Positions 1 to 12,700 of a stretch of DNA of 64,000 bases are shown here, in pieces (within the stretch, counting starts at the first letter, position 1; every line of letters begins with the position of its first letter). The stretch comes from Amblyornis subalaris (lineage: Eukaryota; Chordata; Aves; Passeriformes; Ptilonorhynchidae): assembly GCA_018881555.1 (NCBI GenBank), contig JACAXG010000081.1, positions 3,480,674-3,544,673 of the forward strand, given 5' to 3'. A program made the position numbers and the translations under genes. The notes below the pieces were generated by a model. It was not told the DNA's origin and ran no database searches. It saw nothing but the letters and a program-made list of their open reading frames with translations.

Positions 1-3000
1 GAGAAATAGGACACACCAAAATCAAGACTCCCAAGTCATAGCTCTGAATCAGCAATAACATCAGTTTGCATAAGGCATTTTCCAGTTCATTGGTCTTCCT
101 GTAGAACTTGTGGAATTAAGCTTAGAAATTCAGCCCTTCTAAGACAGAGATTTAGTTTATATTGGTATCCAGTTGCATCTGGTGATTTCATGGTAACAGT
201 ACAATTAGGCAGAACACTTATTTACAAACCAGAGTGAGCCTGGTTCCTTTCATAAATCAAAGTGCAGGGAGACAGGAATGGAGCCTATTTAATCCACTTA
301 CTGCAATCGTAACTCACAATCAAACGTTTCAGTGCTACTCCTCCATAAAAGTTAATTCCATTAGTGTGTCTGGGGTTTATACTGGGCTATACAGACTGTC
401 CTGGAGGCAGTGCATGACAACAGACATTTTCTTTGATACTGTTACTGTCCAGAAATTGTTATTTTACCAACACAACACTCGGTGTCTTCCCCTGAATTTA
501 AAAGTTTTCCTTCGACAAACTCTCCTGTGGGTGAGGCACNTCTGTAATGCCCCTGCAGAGAACTGCAGGGGAGAAATAATCCTTTAAATGATTACAAACA
601 TTTCTACTTCTTCTCTATGCCCTGTCATTTAAAATACACTTTTCTTCCAAATTTGTTCCCTATTGCTTCTGCTGTGAAATAGCAATAGCAGAATTTGCCC
701 AGGGAAGCTGTGGCTGCCCCATCCCTGGAAATGTTCAAGGCCAGGTTGAACTGGGCTTGGAGCAACCTGGGATAGTGGAAGGTGTCCCTGCCCATGGCAT
801 GGGGTGGAACTGGATGGCTTTAAGGTCCCTTCCAACCCAAACCAGTCTGTAACAGATTCTNTCATTTTAAGTCAGGGCCAAGTCAAAGCCAGCAGAGCCA
901 GGGATAAGGAAAACCTGCTCTGAAATGGAACACTGGACCATTCTCTTTAGTCTTCATCATGCTCCTCCAACTGCTGCATCCCGAACTGAGCCACTGATCC
1001 CTACCTGCACTGACTCTTGCATTCATCCTCACCAGCCTCACCAGGACCCAAGACTGGAATTTCCACTGGTATTTTGCAGTCAGTGGCTGGAGGGAACAGG
1101 GAGGGTTTCCCAACCCCAGGCTTCCCCCTGGCTCAGCCTGGGTATAACATGAACTTTCAGACTCTCCCAAATTTTACTTTCTGAGAAATAGAGGCAAGCT
1201 TTTCCTCCACCACTGCTTTGAGCTCAGGTCTCCCCAGAAGGCACAAAACCTCTTTCCTTTGCAGCTCCTTCCCAGTGGAAACATGCAAAAACCTCTCCTA
1301 AAGCTGCTTCCCCAGAGGCTTTTTCCAGCTTAAGTCCTTGTGCCCTTGAACATTTATTCCTCAGTAAAACTTTGTCTGCTCCTCCAACTTTCCACAGTGC
1401 ATCCAGGCAGTCTGCATCCCAAGGAGAGAGGCGGGGTGGGAGCAGAACACATGGAGGATCCCGACACATCCCATTATGAGAGCTCTCAGTTGCCTAAAGC
1501 TCAGCCAAAGCGTCTGGGCTGGTTTCCCACACTCCTGCTCATGAGCTCAGCCAAAATAATTCATCCACTTCTGAGAATTAGAACAACATGTATTTGCTCC
1601 TTTTTTTTTCCAAAATTGCCTTTACCTTTCCTTTGATAGTCTCCAGCACTGCAGAGCTTGGAGGAGGGATTTTAAGTAAGGCCTTTTTCAGCTTCCACGA
1701 AAATTGTCCTGATATCAGCCAAGATATAAACATTGGAGGAAAAATGTAACTGTTCCCATAAAATCAGAAAGTTTTTTGGGGTCTGCTACTAAAATGGGAC
1801 ACTCCAGCGTGTTCAAGTTCACAACCTGGTGACATCGTGGCACCTGCCATTCTAGAATTACTGTTATTGAGGAATTGATGATTATTAACTGCACTTTTTT
1901 CCCAGCACTAGAACTGAAAACAGGGAGCTGCTCTGTGATTCCTGCCGAAGTGATGGGCAGTTAGCACAGAAATCTCAAATAAACCAGGGAAGACTCACCA
2001 AGTGACATGATGCTGGAGGCATGCAGTGAAGAAAATAAACCGGGAACTGGCTGAAAACAAGAGGACTGGGAAAATGGGAAAAACAGCTCCCGTAGAGTGA
2101 GAAGAGAGTCTAACCCAGGTCCAAGGTACATTGGGTGCATAAGAAACCACAGTGCTGGTGCCTCAAAGCACCTGCTCAAGGGGGCTGAACTGAAGGAAGG
2201 TTGCTTTGCTGTTAGATGGAACCCACAAGAAAATCATGGCAAGTGTAAAACAAAAGGAATCCTTGCTGTTAATCTGGGGAAAACCAGCATCATTAATTCT
2301 AAGAGACTGGGTGACCTTGAAGTTTTGGGCAGCTGGGTTCTCCCTAAGTGCAGCTTATCCATTTAAATGAACAGTGAGGACTGTGCTCAATAAAATTTTC
2401 AGCAATTTTAGGACTAGACTCCAGGAAGCCCTCAAACCTGCGGCCCCAGCTACTCCTTTTTCTTAATTTAACTAATCTGGGACAATTTACCAGAAGAACA
2501 AGACATTCCCAGCAAATCCCAAACATGCCTGCTGGAAACAAGGTGTCCCTGTTACGATTATTACTTTTTACACATTGCAAAACTCCCCTCCTCCAGTCTT
2601 ACTGTGAGGCAGCAGAAATGTCAAAACAATTTTAATGACGATAAATGGCTGAATTTTTCCTGCAGGGTTTAGTGAGGATTTCAGNAAGCTCTGCACCGTG
2701 ATGAGCAGAAACTCCTGTGGGAAGAGCTGGGCTCCTCGAAGCAGGTGATGCTTCTCTGAGCAGTAATANCTCACATTTCAAGTGGAGTAAAGTGCAAAGT
2801 AAGCACTGGGAGAGTAACGGCTGGCATGGAAAGATAAGCACATGCTAAAAGCCATCCCAGCACCACGTGAGTCTCTGGTCCCAGCAAGGCTCACCGTGAC
2901 TTTGCCGCATTCTGACCAAATATTGCAAGAANAAAAACAGAAAAAGAGTCTGAAGAGTGCTACTGCCAATTTTCAGCAAAGAACCAGTTAATTCCAACTA

Positions 3001-3685
3001 AATGATACTTCCATCACTCTACTGAATTGCAAAGTATAGGGAAAGGCTACCCCAAGTTCAATGTTTTCCAGCAAAAATGAAACATCCCACAAGCAGGCTG
3101 ACCCCTATGCAACCTTACATTTGCTGTTTCTCCCAGGTCTCGCACATTGTGCTTTAATAGCTTGGAAATGTATTGAGCTTTGACATTGCCAGAGTCAGTC
3201 ATGTTGTAAGGCTCAAATGTGTTTCAGACAAAGACAGACAAAAGGAAACCAAGGCAATTTGGAAGGACTCAGTAATCATTACAAAAGGAAAGAAAGGGTC
3301 TTGAAGGATAATGAGACTATTGCAAGAACACGGGAACATGGAACAACCTCTGACGTGCTGCTTGTGAAGACCATTTCCCACANGAAAACAAATCCACNAG
3401 GAGACAGGAGAGCAGATTTCAGNAANACAAAGCATACTGTCCAAAATAACAGCATCGGGGCGATTCTGAGATCCAAGGTCACACACCTTCCTCGGGACAC
3501 CTGAGATGTCACTGTCCCAGCACCATGGCCTGACTGGTGCACTCCCTCCAGGCTCCCTCCCTCCCTGTTCACACTCAANCAGAGCCTGAACCTCTCCTAC
3601 AGTCAAGAGTAAAACCACAGAACATTCTTTGCCACCAACACCCCAAAGCGAAACANCAATGATTCAGACATATGGTCTCACTTAC
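1..3685 (-). other. PPP1R12B: Intron 19 of PPP1R12B (partial)
   Basis: Intron sequence continues to the left edge. I searched for the family's next coding block (WHERLSRLE and the coiled-coil LYESALTENQ) on the minus strand and saw nothing like it. One CR1 copy lies at 694-862. The open frames here do not resemble proteins I know. Seven single N characters fall in 3380-3660, two of them close together at 3423 and 3426. Confidence 0.85.
694..862 (+). mobile_element. CR1 LINE, 3' end fragment
   Basis: About 170 nt match the 3' end of the young CR1 family that recurs here: gctgtggctgccccatccctgg at the truncated start, then ccatggcatggggtggaact, ending in ccttccaacccaaaccagtc and a degenerate tail. 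It is antisense to PPP1R12B. Confidence 0.88.
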
Positions 3686-3730
3686 CCGAGTTTCCTTCAC
3701 TTCCTCATTTCCATCAACTTCATCATCATC
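3686..3730 (-). CDS. PPP1R12B: PPP1R12B exon 19: short acidic exon
   Basis: The 45-nt exon has acceptor catcctag and donor CTCGG|gtaagt. It encodes 15 residues, [15 protein letters not shown], phase 0 on both sides. Acidic residues followed by EEVKET match human MYPT2 just before WHERLSRLE, so the next exon, beyond the left edge, should open the C-terminal part with the coiled coil and leucine-zipper region. Its small size and symmetric phase mean it could be alternatively included (inference). Confidence 0.92.
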
Positions 3731-6700
3731 CTAGGATGAAAGGCAAACAATATAATCAGGCAGCTTTGGAGGCAACAAAACTTTATCACAGAAAGAAAAT
3801 GTACTGTTTATAGAATCACAGAATCACTAAGTTGGAAAAGACCTCCAAGATTATCAAGTCCAACCTTTGACCAAACACACCAAGTCAACTCAACCAAGTG
3901 CCACATCTATGCATGTTTTGAATCCTTCCAGGAATGATGACTCTAGCACTGCTCTGGGCAGCCTGTGCCAGTCCCTGACCACCCCTTCAGTGAAAAAATG
4001 ATTTGATGCTGAAGTTAAGAACAATTATGTCAAAAGAAATGTCTGTCCAGATGCTTCTGGCTGATTATCAGATCAGNTTTGGTGACCTAATGGCCATTTA
4101 GAAGATCTTGGTACTGAGGACAGAATTATTATTTTGAGATGGCTCCTGCCATTTCAGTGCTTCTGGGGAGTCAGGAGGAGGAACTNCCTAATACACTAAG
4201 GGAACAAACATGACACTTGGAAAAACTGCACATCTGAAATACTGACATAACATTGACTTTCAAAAGTATCTACAGTTAAGACTCCAGTTAAGACTTGCCA
4301 TCCCAGGTATCTTGCACTTGCGCAGCCTCTCCGTAAGCCACNGCTCTTTGTAGCAGCTCCAGGATTTCATGGAGCAAAGGTGATCTGCCCTGGCATCCCA
4401 GCTGACTCCAGACTGAACTTGTTAACCATGATTTCATAATTCTTATTCTTTCCTGAAACAGGTGATCTATTTTCCTAGCTGAGGCTCTAATCAAAGTTTG
4501 GAGGGTTGGACTTCTTCCCTCAGACTGAAGAAATCCTCTGAAACCAGGACTAAGAGAAATGACCATGACACAGACAGCTCTTCTGCACTTACGCTGTGAG
4601 TATTCCCTGCCGCTGCGAGGGGACCCAGACACAGGTTTTATTCCTACTGTCTTCCTCTCAAGGGGCCTAAAGAGCAGACAAATTTGGGCTCAGAGAAATT
4701 TGAAAATACTTCAAGAGCCTTGTGACCTCCTTCCAAAGGAATCAGACTTCTAATCTCTCCTCTCCCATGCAGGCCCTTTCCCAATCCTGCAGGGTTCCAA
4801 CTGATTTATGGCTCAGGAACAGGCTGCCCAGAGTCTGCTGCTTGGTCTGACATAGGCCAAACAGGGATGCAAGTCTTTCAGATGTGCCAGTCTGAAAGAG
4901 AGCTGGAGAGGGAAGGACTAATGGGAAATCAGTTAACTGGGAAAAAAATCTGAAGCTTGGAATTGGAAGAAAATTCACCCTGGAGTTTCTCCTTCTAAGG
5001 AACTCAAACTTACATCTTTTGTTGAGAAGATGATACCAGTGCCTCTCCGTCTCTCTTTNGGCCGTCGCCGCTCTCGGATCGATTGTTTGTTCAGGGATCT
5101 GTCATCTGAATCCTGATCTTCACACTCTGGCCAAGTAAAGAAAGACTGCTTTGGTTTCAGTGATTTACATCTGTGCTTTTGCTAANGTTCTGGGGTTCTT
5201 TTCAAGCTGATCAAGGTCATCTTGGCTTATGTTATATTAGAGAGGAGTTATTAAACCAAATGAAATGGAAACTCAGTGTCCTACTACAGCTGGATACTCA
5301 CACTCCTTCCCTCATCAGAGCCAGGGAGGCTACCNCAGCTGCCAGCTCTCCCCAGGTCACCCTGACTTACTCCTGTTCTGAGGACAAACTGTACTAGGGG
5401 AACCTCTTCCCCCAGCTCTAATATCTAAATGNTCCATGATCACTGTTTCATTTATTTATCCAAAATGGAAAATATCCCTTTATCCCTCTGTTACAAGCAA
5501 CAGGAATTTGTTTAACTTCATTTACACAAATAACATTTGTTTTGTGAGGTGGCAGCTCCCCTCAGAGTAACAATTAAACTTGTTCTCCCTATCTGTACAC
5601 ACTGGAAGTTCTAAAACACATGAAAACCCTTGAACTTTGCCTGTTCTTCACTCTCCTGCTACGTACCATTTTTCTCCATCTCTGTGGCTGCCCCTCTGAA
5701 GTCTGCTGGGTTCACAGAGTCCAGCCCTAGATATTTATTTGTTCGAGTCAGGTATGAGCTTGTATAGAGCAAAGGTGCTGCTGTGGAAGGAGAAACAGGT
5801 GTCGTAGGTTTGTCAGGCTGTGCTGGGCCCCTCAGTCGCCGATAGACCGTCTAGAAACAAAGAGCCACGACAGAAAAATAGCACAGTGAAGTAGCAGATT
5901 TTGGATTTCATGGAATGCAGTAATCTTTCAGAGTGCAATGTCTTCTTCACTGCTGCTGGAAGTGATCACCTGCATTCGCCAGATCAGTGCTGAGTGAGGG
6001 ATNTCAGAGAGGGATGAATGTTAAAATCATGGTACAGCTACAGTGTGAGAGCATTCTCCATAATTGGGAGATCTGGGATCAATCAATCCCTTTGTCCCTA
6101 CAGCTGATGGCAGGACAAACAAGTTATCTAATAGAAATAAATGATTTAGAGTGAAAAAACAGAGGTGGTGGCAGGGAGAGAAAACTGGTCTCTCCAGCTT
6201 TCCATTACACACGGANTATCTGTGGAAAAATGTGAACACAAAGCCCGTGCCCAGACTGCACAGCAAAGATGGATCCAGGCCACATTTCTATCATTAGCTT
6301 TCTCATTCCACTTTCTGGGATTTACACAGTTTTATTTTCTGGCAAGAGACAGAAAGGTGAAATTCCCAGAGGAGAGCAAAGGCACAGCCAAGCTCCAGCA
6401 CCTCCAGATCTACCTCCCTCGTGCTGAGGTGCTGCTCCTCAGCAGTGCCTACTTCCAGCTAGTCTGCCTCCCTTAAAATAGAAAGATAANCCCCAAAGAA
6501 TTTCTCCCAATTTTAGTTATCCTAAATGGTCCCATTAGCTCTGAAACCATGAGTACGGAGGCAGAAGGATCACCTCCTCATCCGCGCTCCTGCTCCACCG
6601 TGCGCGGCTCTCCTGCCGCTCGCCGCTGTCCTCGGCGCTCTCGGCCCTCTCGCTCTGCTGCTCCTGCGCCTGTCGCTCCGCCCGCGAGCGGCTGAACGTC

Positions 6701-9700
6701 CGCTCGGCCTCCTGCAGGTCCGTCAGGGTCACACCCTGCAGGGAAAACAAGAGTCTTCCATTTATGCACAGAATCCTAGAATCCCACACTGGTTTGGATT
6801 GGAAGGGACCTTAAAGCTCATCCAGTTCCCCGTCGTGGGCAGGGACACCTTCCACTATCCCAGGTTGCTCTGAGCCCCGTCCAACCTGGCACTGGACACT
6901 TCCAGGGATGGGGCAGCCACAGCTTCTCTGGGAAACCTGTACCAGGGCCTCACCTCCCTCACAGGGAACAATTTCTTCCCAATATCCCANCTAACCCTGT
7001 CCTCTGGCAGTGGGAAGCCATTCCCCCTTGTGCTGTCACTCCATCCCTTGTCCAAAGTCCCTCTCCAGCTCTCTGGGAGCCCCTTTAGGCACTGGAAGGG
7101 GCTCTAAGGTCTCTCTGGAGACTTCTCCAGGCTGAAATTAGATTTCCAGTCTTCCAGGTCAGTTTAAAATGCCACAGACTCACATCTGGCCAGGCTCATA
7201 TTTCATCCCTATGGTGAGAGAAACGGAAGAATTCTGTTGCCTTTACTGTATTTGTCAGTGTACTGACATAACCACTGACTCAAAGGAACCCAAACAGATG
7301 TGATCACACTACAAACTAAGAGGCAGGTACAGTGCAGGAAGGGAAGCTTGGAAATTTAACTCATGTATATCTGGGGGAGGGTTTTGTAGTAACAGTTTGC
7401 AGAACTTTTGCCAGAATGTCTCCAAAACAGTGTGAGTGCAGACAAGTCCCTTGTCCTAAGAAATAATGTAAAAGCAGAAGAAAATCCTGTGTCTTTACAA
7501 AACCATGGAATGGTTTGGGGCAGAAGGGACCTCAAAGCTCATCTCTGAGCTTTGTTCCACCATCTTTATTCCAGCCCCTGCCATGGGCAGGGACACCTTG
7601 TGCTATCCCAGGTTGCTCCAAGCCCTGTCCAAGCTGGCCTTGGACACTTCCAGGGATGGGGCAGCCACAGCTTCTCTGGGCAACCAATTCATCAGCTCTC
7701 TTAATCCTACACACGAACATATTTCCGTTCTTTACCTGGGTAGACCTGCGAGTCTGCCGGGCCTGCCTGGATCGTGCCTTCCTCAGTGATTCCGCTTCCT
7801 CATCCCGCACTGGAGTCAGATACGACCTGGAAAAAAAAAGGCAGAAGAGGTTAAAGTAAAAGCAGATGCTCTGCCTTCCTGTCTCTGCAGACTCCTGAGC
7901 TATTATTCTCTTTCTTATGGACAAAAATTAATTTTAGCTCCATCTACTACTGTTGCTGCTTTGGGACAACTTCCCCATGAGCCTGCAATACCACAGATGT
8001 TCACAGCACCTTCTCCCCAGGGCCTCTAATAAACCCGTTAGAGCTGGACATGTTCTGTTAAAAATGTGCACCTATTCTGTATGTTATTTGCTCCATTCCA
8101 AGCCATTGCATCATTAGAAAAAAACAACCCACTCCCCACAAACCCCCTCTCGTTCAGATAAAGAACTCAGAACAGAAATCCTGTTCTGGTGCATTCCTCA
8201 GACCCTCCTTCCTGTCATTATAGTCATGATCATATTCCTGCAATCTGCTGGCTTCATCAATATGAAACCCATCACGCCAGGAAACGCTGAACTGCAGGCA
8301 TCATGGAGACACACACCTTGGAAAAAGTCATGGAATTAAAGAAATGACCTTCACACTCTGTGTGAACCGAGCTCCTTAACAACGAAAAACCCACAGTTTT
8401 TCCCCACCCAAAACACAGACCTGGGCACAACCGGATTTCATCAAACCTGGGAGAATTCAAAAGAATTATTCACATGAAAATAAATAAACTGCACCCTGAA
8501 ATTCATTGGAAGGAACTGGTGAGGAACTGGGCAGTGATCTGAGTCAGGGAGTGCACAGCAGTAAATGATTTCCATGCTGGAGGAGAGGCTTCAGTCTTAT
8601 GAACAGTTAATTAAATTGGACTCCTCAGCCTGGTTAATAGGGGACGATTATTCACACTGTCCCACTGTACAAGGATTAGGGTGCTGGAATGTTCTTTGCA
8701 GGCCTATCACTGCCAGGTTAACACTGTACCAGAGGTCTGGATGTGTTCAAAGGGCAATGAGCTAAGTGAGGGATGAAGGTGAATATGCTTATTTTGTCCT
8801 TGGATAGTTTTCCTGATTTTAGTAGACCACCTTCACGGAAAAAGTAATGCGCCGAAGAGGATTTGCATCTGATCCAGTACGCTAAGACAGTTATTACAAA
8901 GTTCACTAAAATGCTGCACTGTGACAAAACCACAGAGAATAAGGAAATTTGGATCATTCTAAAACAATCTGCCACGGTGGGTTTTATCCACGCTCAGGAC
9001 CTGTGTTCAGTGCTGGTTCAGCTGTGCAGCAAACGCAGCCTCACCTCCAGCGAGGAATCCCCTTCACGGGGGTTCCTCAGCTTGTGGAAGGTACAGACAG
9101 TCACCTCCCATCTCCTCAAGTGTTGTGGGGCTCATGTGAGAGAGTCTTCTCACCTGAAACTGGTGTAAGAATTTGACCTGATAAATTANGCCCCGAACAT
9201 CCCTGATCTCCAGAGGCCAAGGAAAGTGCAAAGGATTTNGAGTCTGTGCTGGGGATGCCACACTGGAGGCTCCTGGAGGGGCAAGCACTGATCTCTGCTC
9301 TCTGTGACGAGGGACAGGACCCAAGGGAACGGCTGGAGCTGTGCCAGAGATCTAGGCTGGTATCAGGAAAGGTTCTTCCCCCAGACGGTGGTAGGGCACT
9401 GAACATGCTCCGCAGGGAATGGCCACAGCCTCAAGGCTGCCAGAGCTCCAGGAGCGTTTGGACAATGCTCCCAGGGATGCACAGGGTGGGATTGTTGCAG
9501 TGTCCTGTGCAGGGCCAGGAGCTGGACGCAATGATCCCTGTGGGTCCCTTCCAGCTCAGGAGATTCCATGATTCTATGAACTGTGCCCTGGGAGCTGCCT
9601 GCAATGGAGATGTCCCCAGACGAGGGCTCGCAGAGCTGCACTCCCAGGGTGTGATTTATCACCTTCACAAGGAGCCTCCAGCACAGCCCATGTGGATGCA

Positions 9701-12700
9701 CTGCAGAGGAGTTCATTTCTTCCCATTGATTACCCAGACAGACACATGAGCTGTGATGGATATGCCAACACAGGAAGCGCCTACACTTCAGAGGGATGAT
9801 CGTCTCCCAAGAATCTGCTATTACATTAACAAAAAAAAGCTGCTGTTTGATGAGTGAAAGCTGTGCAACTCCTAATTTTGCAGAGCAGGAGCTCTCCTGC
9901 TCTCCCTGCTGCAGTGTGTGCACTGTCCAGGTAATAGCACATTAAGGAAACAATAAGCATTTTCTGCAGCTTTTGACACAAGCAGGATCGCTGCTGTTTG
10001 ACCAGCAGCCAGAAGCAATAAGCCACTTACAGGAAGGAGGAATTTGCAAAATATACTGCAAATGAAGTTCAGCGCAGTAGTAAAAAAAATATCAATTCCT
10101 GAAATATATAAACCAAGTAAATTTGTAGCTCAGTACGGTAGGCAGTTTACTGCAATGGCTTTGAATCAGTGGAATTTAAATCAGTGGGATTTACTCTGCA
10201 GTGAGGACACAGGTATGTAGGAGGTACAGGTATATAGAGAACAAAACAGGTTTTCAAAGGAGTTTCAGGAAAGGTTTGGCAAATCCATGGGGAGCAGGTT
10301 AGCCCCAGGCATGGGGAGGGCTCTGCNGCAGGGGCAGCCCAGGCAGTTTGCAGAGGCTGCAGCTTTCCCTCGGTGCAGTTCAGCCACAGCTNTGCTGTGG
10401 GTGCAGCAAGAGAAAAAACATTTTGAGTCTCTTACCCCATCATCTCCCAGGCTTTTTCCCTCTGCTCTCCCAGAATTTATATAAAAATACAGATATGTTA
10501 CAGCATCATTAGCAATTTTGGGAGTCCAGCCTGTAAGAGGGACTTAATCTTCAGCTGAGCACATCCTGCGCGGCTCAGCCTGGGCCGCAGCCGCTATCGA
10601 TCGCAAACTTTTGGGTTCTTTCCATTTGCACAATTCATCACTTCCTGGAGCTCACCCAAAGCCATTTACAGCATGAGATAACCGAATTTTCCAAGGCAAG
10701 TCAGCAGAGCCCCTCCACAGTGACAGAGCTGGTTTCTCGGAGGGAGCAGCTACAGCCCATTCCAAGTGCTGAAGGAGGGGCTGTAACTGCACACAGCAGC
10801 CCAGCCCTGCTGGCAACGCAGGCCCAGGTGTGCCCTGCTTGGGGTCTCGTGTGCTTTGCTTTTTAATGTGGGGGGAAGGGAGGGAAAAGACAGATTTTAC
10901 AATGCGTTGCCTTGCTTACCAATTGCATTTTGAGAGACCTGAGTGTGCTAAATGGGCTGGAAGAGAGAGAGAGAACAAATGCACTGGAGGGAGACGGCGA
11001 GTNGGATGCAGCTTGGAGCTGGGCTGGGCTGGATGGCACAGGCAGAGCAACATGCTGCACTCCAAAGCAAAAACACTGCAGAGCACAGCAGGCTGCAGGG
11101 CACAGGCACCAAATGGGGTGTGAGGCAGCCTCTGAACAATCCACAGAGTTTTTAATTACGTTTTAAAGGAACATGCTGCTTGCTCAAGTGCAGTGCCTGT
11201 GTCATCCTATTAATTGAAGCAAGTATCTCAGGATCCAAGCAGATCTTCAAAGGAACAGCCCTATGTGTTGTGTTTCCTTGCAATAAGCTTTCTCTGAGAA
11301 ATACTTGAAATAAGAGCAGCCATCACACCAAGCTCAAGGCACGTATAAAGCAGAACAGATTTTTACCAGAGTTTTGGCTGCAAGTTCAAGGAGCAGAATA
11401 GAAATTGTTCAAGATGTGTATGTGAGAGTCAGCAAAACCACTGCAGAGGTTTAGAGCTCCCNCAGACAGAGACAAGTGTTCTGCTGCCATGAGAGAGCTA
11501 CAGGCTTCTGGTTTGTGTATTAGCTAGGAAAAAAATTGGTAACTGAATGATGAACCTGGCTCCCACTTCATTCTACCTNTTTTCAAGAAAACACCTATTT
11601 TTCTCCGTCAACTCTTTCACCAAGAACAGTGCAACACACACATGGATCTCAACTACTCATCACCATGTCAAAGCAAAAGGAGCTGCAATAAAATACTAAT
11701 AGAAGGGGAGACTCAGACCGGGGAAACAGGAAGGCTGGATATAGGGGCTGGTAAACCAGGAACACAAGAGCAAATCTGTATGTTAGAGGGCCCTGGCCAG
11801 AGGAAAAGAAAAGAACAAAGGAGAAACCCTTCCCAAGTGAAAGGTGAATGAAGCAGAAAGTTACAATCCCCTGTTGGTTGGTGCACAGGTAACAAGAACA
11901 AGTGACGAATTTCTCCAAGATACACACAGGCTTCTGATAATCCTTTTACAACAGTGGTCTCCCCAGATGGCAGACTCNCTGCCATCCTGAACTCCTTCAG
12001 GCACTCAGAGCTTGAAGTGTTTCTGGCAAACACCATTCATTACCAGAGTCCTTTGGCAGAACATCACCCAGTCCCAGAGGGAACAGTGAGAATGTGCAGA
12101 ACTTGCAGTTTTACATCACCTACACGTGTCAGAGCAGCTGTGGTTGCCCCATCCCTGGAAGTGTCCAAGGCCAGGTTGGACAGGGCTTGGAGCCACCTGG
12201 TCTAGTGGAAGGTGTCCCTGACCATGGCTGGGGTTGGAATGAGATGAGTTACTTGGAAGTTCCCTTCCAACCCAAATGTTTCTGGAATTCTATGAAAACC
12301 TGGCAACAAATTTGGAAGCTAAACATTCACCAAGTGCTTCAGCTGCCCTTTTCTCAAGTGGGTTCAAGGAATTTTATTCTGGTGNCAGGAACAAAAATTG
12401 AGATACACCCCCACATGAGCTGTATTGGGCCATTGCAGGTTCCCTCCATCCCTAGATCTTTCTCCAATAAATCCAGGTCCTGCAGCCAGCACAGTAAGAA
12501 CACGAGCTGCACACAGTAATTGGTTCATCATTATAGTTGTTCCCAGTCTCTGGGAATGGGGCTTTGCTGGTCCTGAGNTGGGGCTGGGCTTGATGGGGCT
12601 CTTCTGCAGGAAAGCTCTTCCTGGGCCCTCTCCAAATCCTCTCATCTCTTCCTAGCTTAGGAGTGACTCTGAACTACACTCACTAGACCAGGATCAACAG

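Larger units (their letters stand above)
6736..7735 (-). other. PPP1R12B: Intron 15 of PPP1R12B, more than half CR1
   Basis: A 1000-nt intron of which about 550 nt are two CR1 copies in the same (gene-sense) orientation. One lies at each end, leaving 32 nt before exon 16 and about 50 nt after exon 15. Confidence 0.9.

Noticed and set aside
1961..2060. Possible tiny exon (ag CATCATGTCACTTG gt) on the minus strand near 1996-2025
   Set aside because: Only about 14 nt between chance splice-like dinucleotides and no match to the next expected residues (WHERLSRLE).
9246..9923. Long open frames on both strands (167 and 186 residues)
   Set aside because: Largely the CR1 copy at 9250-9580 read through; no protein family match.
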